From NCBI GenBank assembly GCA_017883125.1, contig JADGOD010000072.1, positions 1 through 10,181 on the forward strand: a stretch of 10,181 bases of DNA, given 5' to 3'. The notes under the pieces were generated by a model. It did no database searches and was not told where the DNA came from. It worked only from the letters and a program-made list of their open reading frames with translations. Source of the stretch: Acidimicrobiales bacterium (GTDB lineage: Bacteria > Actinomycetota > Acidimicrobiia > Acidimicrobiales > RAAP-2). Both the position numbers and the translations under genes were made by a program. This document shows positions 5,437-10,181 of this stretch, piece by piece (the first letter of the stretch is position 1; each line of letters begins with the position of its first letter).

Positions 5437-7650
5437 ATGGTGACCCAGCTGCGGGTGCTCAGTGAAGGCGACGCGACGACCGAGGTCGTCGATGAGCTCC
5501 TGAGCCCTGTCCTCGAGGCGTTCACGGCCTCGAGGCCCGGCGAGTCCACCGATCTGATCGTGGCCGCGGCCCACGCCGCCGGCCAGGCCCACGCAGGCCA
5601 GATGCGCCGCTCGGGCGAGCCGTACATCTCGCACCCGATGACGGTGGCCGGCATCGTGGCCGAGCTGGGCCTCGACGCACCCACGGTGGCCTCAGCCCTG
5701 CTCCATGACGCGGTCGAGGACACCGGGCTCACCCTCGAGATGATCGAGGCCTCCTTCGGCGCCCAGGTGGCTGCCGTGGTCGACGGGGTGACCAAGCTGG
5801 ACCGGTTGGCCTTCGACTCGAAGGAGGCGCAGCAGGCGGCCACCATCCGCAAGATGCTCGTAGCCATGGCCTCTGACTGGCGGGTCCTGCTGATCAAGCT
5901 GGCCGACCGGCTCCACAACATGCGCACCGTGGCGGTCATGCCGGAGTTCAAGCAGCGCCGCACGGCCCAGGAGACCCTGGACGTCTACGCGCCTTTGGCC
6001 CACCGGCTCGGGGTCCAGCAGGTCAAGTGGCAGCTCGAGGACCTGGCGTTCGCCACGCTCCACCCGAAGCGCTACGCCGAGATCGAGCAGATGGTCGCCG
6101 CTCGCTCGCCCGAGCGGGACGTCCTCGTCACCGAGATCGTCGAGGTGGTGCGCAGCCGTCTGACGGGCTTCGGCATCACCGCCGAGGTGAGTGGCCGGGG
6201 CAAGCACCTCTGGAGCATCTACGAGAAGATGGTCGTCCACGGCAAGGAGTTCGACGAGATCTTCGACCTCATCGGTCTGAGGGTGATCGTGGCCGACGAG
6301 CGGGACTGCTGGTCGGTGCTCGGAGCGATCCACGCGCTCTGGCACCCGGTCCAGGGCCGGTTCAAGGACTACATCAACACCCCGAAGTTCAACCTGTACC
6401 AGTCGCTCCACACCACCGTGATCGGCCCGGGAGGCCGTCCGGTCGAGGTCCAGGTCCGGACCCAGGAGATGCACGTCCGCGCCGAGTTCGGCATCGCTGC
6501 GCACTGGGGCTACAAGGAGGGGAGCAACGTCGCCAGCGACGTCGCATGGATGCAGCGGATCGCCGACGTCGACAGCGAGATCAGCGATCCGGTCAAGTTC
6601 CTCGAGGCCCTCAAGCTCGACCTCGAGCAAGACGAGGTCTACGTCTTCACGCCCAAGGGCCGGGTGATCGCCCTTCCCGCCCGGTCGACCCCGGTGGACT
6701 TCGCGTACGCAATCCACACCGAGGTCGGGCACCGCTGCATCGGCGGGAAGGTCAACGGCCGGCTGGTCCCGCTCGACACTCGACTGGCCTCGGCGGACAC
6801 CGTCGAGATCTTCACCTCGAAGGCCGAGGGCGCCGGACCGTCGCGGGACTGGCTCAACTTCGTGGCCTCATCGAGGGCCCGGAACAAGATCCGACAGTGG
6901 TTCACCCGAGAGCGGCGTGAGGACGCCATCGACATGGGCCGTGAAGAGGTGGCCAGGGCGCTGCGCCGCGAGGCGATGCCAGTGCACACCTCGCTGTCCT
7001 CGGCCGCATTGGTCCAGGTGGCGGTGGCAATGGGCCTCGCCGACCTCGACGCGCTGTTCGCCTCGGTCGGCGAAGGCCAGGTGTCGGCGCAGTCGATCGT
7101 CCAGCGGCTCTCGAGGGAGCTACGCGGCGGGGTCGACGAGCAGCTCCCGACCACCGCCACCCACCACGGACGCGCACCGCGGCGGGATTCGACCGGCGTC
7201 TACGTCGAGGGCCTCGACGACGTGATGGTCCACCTGGCCCGCTGCTGCACCCCGGTCCCAGGCGACGAGATCATCGGGTTCGTCACCCAGGGGCGAGGGG
7301 TCTCGGTCCACAGGACCGACTGCTCGAACGCCGTGGGCCTCTCGATGCGCTCGAAGGAGCGCTTGATCGAGGTCGAGTGGGACGCCACGTCCCAGAGCGT
7401 CTTCCGGGCCACCCTCGAGGTGCTGGCGTTCGATCGCTCGAGGCTGCTCGCCGACGTCACCCAGGCGGTCTCTGAGCACCACCTCAACATCGTGGCGGCT
7501 CGGACGGCGACGACCGCAGATCGCGTGAGCCGGATGACGTTCGAGATCGAGCTGGCGGACCCCTCGCACCTCGAAAGCCTCCTCTCCAGCCTCAAGCGGC
7601 TCGACGGGGTCTTCGACGCTTATCGCCAGCTCCCAGGTGCGCGAGGCTGA
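5437..7650 (+). CDS. rel: Bifunctional (p)ppGpp synthetase/hydrolase Rel (RelA/SpoT family)
   Basis: Rel makes (p)ppGpp from ATP and GDP/GTP when ribosomes meet uncharged tRNA, and hydrolyses it otherwise. It is 737 aa with the full long-RSH order. The HD hydrolase domain (about 38-190) has ISHPM (64-68), HD 90-91, ED 94-95 and LADRLHNMRT (155-164). The synthetase domain (about 235-360) has RGKHLWSIYEKM (254-265), RFKD (308-311) and VQVRTQEMHVRAEFGIAAHW (338-357). A TGS domain (about 398-462), a helical region and a zinc-finger-type domain with ARCCTPVPGDE (601-611) and HRTDC (625-629) follow, then a C-terminal ACT domain (about 655-732). The RXKD motif marks the bifunctional class rather than EXDD synthetase-only RelA. 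An intact HD site supports hydrolysis. The start is the ATG at 5437; GTG at 5440 is an alternative. hisS follows 4 nt after the stop. Confidence 0.97.
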   Translation: MVTQLRVLSEGDATTEVVDELLSPVLEAFTASRPGESTDLIVAAAHAAGQAHAGQMRRSGEPYISHPMTVAGIVAELGLDAPTVASALLHDAVEDTGLTLEMIEASFGAQVAAVVDGVTKLDRLAFDSKEAQQAATIRKMLVAMASDWRVLLIKLADRLHNMRTVAVMPEFKQRRTAQETLDVYAPLAHRLGVQQVKWQLEDLAFATLHPKRYAEIEQMVAARSPERDVLVTEIVEVVRSRLTGFGITAEVSGRGKHLWSIYEKMVVHGKEFDEIFDLIGLRVIVADERDCWSVLGAIHALWHPVQGRFKDYINTPKFNLYQSLHTTVIGPGGRPVEVQVRTQEMHVRAEFGIAAHWGYKEGSNVASDVAWMQRIADVDSEISDPVKFLEALKLDLEQDEVYVFTPKGRVIALPARSTPVDFAYAIHTEVGHRCIGGKVNGRLVPLDTRLASADTVEIFTSKAEGAGPSRDWLNFVASSRARNKIRQWFTRERREDAIDMGREEVARALRREAMPVHTSLSSAALVQVAVAMGLADLDALFASVGEGQVSAQSIVQRLSRELRGGVDEQLPTTATHHGRAPRRDSTGVYVEGLDDVMVHLARCCTPVPGDEIIGFVTQGRGVSVHRTDCSNAVGLSMRSKERLIEVEWDATSQSVFRATLEVLAFDRSRLLADVTQAVSEHHLNIVAARTATTADRVSRMTFEIELADPSHLESLLSSLKRLDGVFDAYRQLPGARG
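7643..7646 (+). promoter_or_regulatory. Ribosome binding site deciding the hisS start
   Basis: GAGG ends 8 nt before the ATG at 7655 and lies inside the last codons of rel. The earlier in-frame GTG at 7637 has no SD, so this site favours the ATG. Confidence 0.6.
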
Positions 7651-7654
7651 TCTG

Positions 7655-8932
7655 ATGAGCGAAGAGCACGGAACGCCGCGCGCCCCGACCGGAACCCACG
7701 ACGTCCTCCCCCCCGAGAGCGCCCGATGGGAGGCCTTCCTCGCCGGGTTCGCGTCCCTCGCCGGCCGCTATGGCTTCGGCATGGTCCACACCCCGATGTT
7801 CGAGGACATCCGGGTCTTCCACCGGGGGATCGGGGAGACCAGCGAGGTCGTCGGCAAGGAGATGTACGAGTTCACCGACCGCGGGGGTCGCCATCTGGCC
7901 CTGCGACCGGAGGGCACGGCCTCGATCGTCCGGGCCTTCGTCCAGCACAGGCCCCCCACGCCGTGGCGGGCCTGGTACGCGACGCCCTCGTTCCGCTACG
8001 AGCGCCCGCAGGCAGGCCGGTTCCGCCAGCACCACCAGGTGGGTGTCGAGGTGCTCGGGAGCGATGACCCTGACGTCGACGTTGAGGTCATCGTGCTGGC
8101 CCAGCGGTTCTTCGAGTCCCTGGGGCTGAACCGCTTCACGCTCTCGGTGAACTCGATGGGGGACCCGGCGTGCCGTCCGGCCTACGTCGAGAGCCTGCGC
8201 GGGTTCCTTGAGGGCTGCGCCTCGGACCTCTGCGCCGAGCACCAGGAGCGCTACGCCGAGAACCCCCTGAGGGTTCTCGACTGCAAGAAGGAGGCGTGCC
8301 GCTCGGCAACCGAGGGCGCCCCAATGCTCATCGGCGCACTGTGCGAGGAGTGCCGCTCCCACCACGACCGGGTTCTCGAGGGCCTGGCTCTGGCCGGCGT
8401 CGAGGTCCACGCCAACGACCGGCTGGTGCGCGGCTTCGACTATTACACGCGCACCACGTTCGAGTTCTCCTCAGAGGCGCTCGAGGGGGCACACAACGCC
8501 ATCGGCGGAGGTGGCCGCTACGACGGCCTCGTCGAGCTCCTGGGAGGTCCGCCGACGCCAGGGATCGGGTTCGGCATCGGGATCGAGCGAGCGCTCCTGG
8601 CCTGCGACGCCGAGGGGTCCTTCGATGTCACCCCGCCGACTCCTGCTGCCTTCGTGGTCGATGTCACCGGAGGGGAGGCGGCGAGGGATCTCGTCTTCCG
8701 CCTGCGCGAGAAGGGCCTCTTCGTCGAGCGCGCTTACGGGGGCCGGTCGATGAAGAGCCAGTTCAAGGCGGCAGATCGCTCGGGTGCGCCGGTGGCGCTC
8801 CTCATCGGAAACGACGAGCTGGCGTCTGGGTCAGTTACCATCCGGGCGCTGCGAGAAGCGCGTGAACAGGTCACGCAGACCGTCGAGGCTCTCCTCGACG
8901 GGGTCGACAAGACAGGGGCAATCTCTTGGTAA
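7655..8932 (+). CDS. hisS: Histidyl-tRNA synthetase (HisRS)
   Basis: HisRS, a class II homodimer, charges tRNA-His. From the ATG at 7655 the protein is 425 aa, the standard bacterial length. It opens with RAPTGTHDVLPPES (9-22). Motif 1 spans about 38-71. The ATP/histidine segment LALRPEGTAS is 81-90 and motif 2 is about 113-134 (FRYERPQAGRFRQHHQ 113-128). The insertion domain is about 175-245. The HisRS-specific motif LVRGFDYYTRTTFE (257-270) carries the catalytic arginine at 259, the same number as in E. coli. Motif 3 is AIGGGGRYDGL (282-292) with GFGIGIERALL (305-315). The C-terminal anticodon-binding domain is about 330-415. A GTG at 7637 would add six residues (MREADL), but the SD and family N-terminus favour 7655. 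The 4-nt gap after rel leaves no room for a T-box leader. Confidence 0.97.
   Translation: MSEEHGTPRAPTGTHDVLPPESARWEAFLAGFASLAGRYGFGMVHTPMFEDIRVFHRGIGETSEVVGKEMYEFTDRGGRHLALRPEGTASIVRAFVQHRPPTPWRAWYATPSFRYERPQAGRFRQHHQVGVEVLGSDDPDVDVEVIVLAQRFFESLGLNRFTLSVNSMGDPACRPAYVESLRGFLEGCASDLCAEHQERYAENPLRVLDCKKEACRSATEGAPMLIGALCEECRSHHDRVLEGLALAGVEVHANDRLVRGFDYYTRTTFEFSSEALEGAHNAIGGGGRYDGLVELLGGPPTPGIGFGIGIERALLACDAEGSFDVTPPTPAAFVVDVTGGEAARDLVFRLREKGLFVERAYGGRSMKSQFKAADRSGAPVALLIGNDELASGSVTIRALREAREQVTQTVEALLDGVDKTGAISW
8257..8279 (+). other. Perfect 9-bp inverted repeat (hairpin) inside hisS
   Basis: CGAGAACCC (8257-8265) and GGGTTCTCG (8271-8279) are exact reverse complements around CCTGA. They encode the conserved NPLRVLD stretch of the HisRS insertion domain, so protein conservation alone may explain the bases. 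No T-tract follows, so a terminator is unlikely. Confidence 0.4.
8914..8918 (+). promoter_or_regulatory. Ribosome binding site deciding the TTG start of aspS
   Basis: AGGGG ends 7 nt before the TTG at 8926, inside the last codons of hisS. It is the only in-frame initiation codon near the expected AspRS N-terminus, since the next in-frame GTG lies inside the OB fold. The SD therefore fixes the start. Confidence 0.65.
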
Positions 8933-10181
8933 GCGGATCAGACGCCGACAGCAAACGAGTCGAGGCGACCTCCCTGCGCGACGCGCTCTGCGGAACGCTC
9001 GGTACCGCCGACGTCGGCAAGCGGGTCCAGCTCTGCGGGTGGGTCGCACGGCGGCGTGCCCACGGCGAGCACCTGGCCTTCGTGGACCTCAGGGACCACT
9101 CCGGGGTGATCCAGTGCGTCATCGATGGCGCCCACGACGTCAGGGGCGAGTATGTCCTGCAGGTCACGGGCGTCGTTCGCCACCGACCCGAGGGGACGAT
9201 CAACGACCGCCTCGCCACCGGCGAGATCGAGCTCGGGGAGTGCGGGGTCGAGATCCTGGCTGCTGCAGAGCCACCACCGTTCGGACTCGACGACCGCACG
9301 GAGGTCGATGAGCAGATCCGTCTCCGCTACCGATTCCTCGACCTGAGGCGCCCCCGTCTCCAGCACAACCTGAGGGTGCGCGCCGCGGTCAACCGTGCGG
9401 TGCGCGCCGCGATGGACCGTCAAGGGTTCGTCGAGGTCGAGACTCCCATCCTCTGGGCGCCGACCCCTGAGGGCGCACGGGAGTTCGCCGTCCCGAGCCG
9501 TCTCCACCACGGGAGCTTCTACGTCCTGCCCCAGAGCCCACAGCTGGCCAAGCAGCTCTTGATGGTCGGTGGCGTCGACCGCTACTACCAGATCGCCCGG
9601 TGCATGCGCGATGAGGACCTGCGGGCCGACCGGCAGTTCGAGTTCACCCAGCTCGACCTCGAGGCCTCCTTCGTCAGCCAAGACGACGTGCTGGCGTTCG
9701 TGTCCGAAGCGGTCCTCGACGCCGCCGAGGCGGCCACGGGATCCCGGCCCGGTGAGATCCAGACGATGACGTGGCGCGAGGCGATGGATCGCTTCGGATC
9801 CGACAAGCCCGACCTGCGCGTCGAGGTCGAGCTCACCGACCTCTCGGAGCTGTTCGAGGGCTCCGAGGTCCGCGCCTTCTCCGCTCCGGTGGTCAAGGCG
9901 CTGCGAATCGCCGGTGGAGCAGAGACCACCCGCAGCCAGCTCGACACCTGGACGGACAAGGCGAAGGCCCTGGGTGCGATGGGGCTGGCGTGGTTCAGGG
10001 TCGTCGACGCCGATGGTGCGGTGAGCCTCGACTCGCCGCTGGATCGCTTCCTCTCCGACGACGAGCGCCAGGGGTTGATCAGCCAGGTCGGCGTCGTCCC
10101 CGGAGATCTCGTCCTCTGCGTCGCCGATGAGTGGCGGACGGCCTCCGAGGTCCTCGGATCCCTGCGCTCCCAGATGCTCTC
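8926..10181 (+). CDS. aspS: Aspartyl-tRNA synthetase (AspRS, 3' partial)
   Basis: AspRS is a class IIb synthetase that charges tRNA-Asp. It starts at TTG 8926, overlapping the hisS stop by 7 nt, and remains open to the window edge (418 residues seen of a usual 580-600). The N-terminal OB-fold anticodon domain (about 17-110) has VQLCGWVARRRAHGEHLAFV (34-53) and VDLRDHSGVIQCV (53-65). The catalytic core follows: RYRFLDLRRP, motif 1 GFVEVETPIL (167-176), TPEGAREF (180-187), QSPQLAKQLLM (203-213), and motif 2 RCMRDEDLRADRQFEFTQLD (225-244). The usual Pro after RQ is Phe238 here. The bacterial GAD insertion lies at about 285-415. Motif 3 is beyond the window. Whether it is strict for tRNA-Asp or also charges tRNA-Asn cannot be told without knowing whether gatCAB and asnS are present. 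Confidence 0.96.
   Translation, partial: MVSGSDADSKRVEATSLRDALCGTLGTADVGKRVQLCGWVARRRAHGEHLAFVDLRDHSGVIQCVIDGAHDVRGEYVLQVTGVVRHRPEGTINDRLATGEIELGECGVEILAAAEPPPFGLDDRTEVDEQIRLRYRFLDLRRPRLQHNLRVRAAVNRAVRAAMDRQGFVEVETPILWAPTPEGAREFAVPSRLHHGSFYVLPQSPQLAKQLLMVGGVDRYYQIARCMRDEDLRADRQFEFTQLDLEASFVSQDDVLAFVSEAVLDAAEAATGSRPGEIQTMTWREAMDRFGSDKPDLRVEVELTDLSELFEGSEVRAFSAPVVKALRIAGGAETTRSQLDTWTDKAKALGAMGLAWFRVVDADGAVSLDSPLDRFLSDDERQGLISQVGVVPGDLVLCVADEWRTASEVLGSLRSQML

Noticed and set aside
5692..6732. Long open frame (346 codons) on the - strand within rel
   Set aside because: It is a shadow of the rel frame: low-complexity Asp/Leu/Val/Arg sequence, no family resemblance, wholly inside a certain gene.
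7637..7654. GTG at 7637 as the hisS start
   Set aside because: It lacks an SD and overlaps the end of rel, while the ATG at 7655 has GAGG 8 nt upstream and gives the normal HisRS N-terminus.
7600..7660. T-box or other tRNA-sensing leader ahead of hisS
   Set aside because: Only 4 nt separate rel and hisS, leaving no room for a leader.
7592..8410. Open frame (272 codons) on the - strand over the rel-hisS junction
   Set aside because: It is antisense to two certain genes, its composition reflects complementary codons, and no SD or family match is seen.
1..10181. CRISPR arrays, insertion sequences, phage genes, tRNA or rRNA genes, defence or biosynthetic islands
   Set aside because: No direct-repeat arrays, terminal repeats, transposase or integrase frames, or RNA-gene signatures were seen. 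Genes fill nearly the whole window and all are known housekeeping families.

Overview
The window is a dense, one-directional stretch of housekeeping genes, all on the + strand, from a GC-rich bacterium. Gene content and order are ruvC-ruvA-ruvB, yajC-secD-secF, rel, hisS, aspS. GC-rich codon use, the compact actinobacterial-type SecD with its VDSYIVYFER motif, and an AspRS resembling actinobacterial enzymes point to Actinomycetota. A deep branch such as Acidimicrobiia is my best guess, but it is an inference that I could not test by a search.

Layout. Positions 1-2094 hold the Holliday-junction resolution genes. ruvC is cut at its 5' end by the window edge, and ruvA and ruvB are complete; each junction is a 4-nt ATGA overlap. 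An 81-bp gap (2095-2175) carries a small GC-rich hairpin, a possible -10 element and a Shine-Dalgarno (SD) sequence. Positions 2176-5377 hold the Sec accessory complex yajC-secD-secF, again joined by 4-nt stop/start overlaps. A 59-bp gap (5378-5436) carries a second hairpin and a -10-like hexamer placed so that rel could be transcribed without a leader. Positions 5437-10181 hold rel (a bifunctional-type (p)ppGpp synthetase/hydrolase), hisS 4 nt behind it, and aspS, which begins at a TTG overlapping the end of hisS and runs off the right edge.

How they work together. RuvA and RuvB form the branch-migration motor and RuvC cuts the junction. YajC, SecD and SecF form the membrane complex that uses the proton gradient to help SecYEG export proteins. 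Rel reads uncharged tRNA on stalled ribosomes, while HisRS and AspRS charge tRNAs, so the last three genes make a plausible translation/starvation unit. There are no RNA genes, CRISPR arrays, mobile elements or gaps above 300 bp.

I looked for an undescribed system and did not find one: every long coding stretch belongs to a known universal or near-universal family. The points worth a second look are small: start-codon and promoter placement, two strong hairpins inside coding sequence, a Cys/His cluster in HisRS, a substitution in AspRS motif 2, a variable extracytoplasmic stretch of SecD, and excess CTCGAG.
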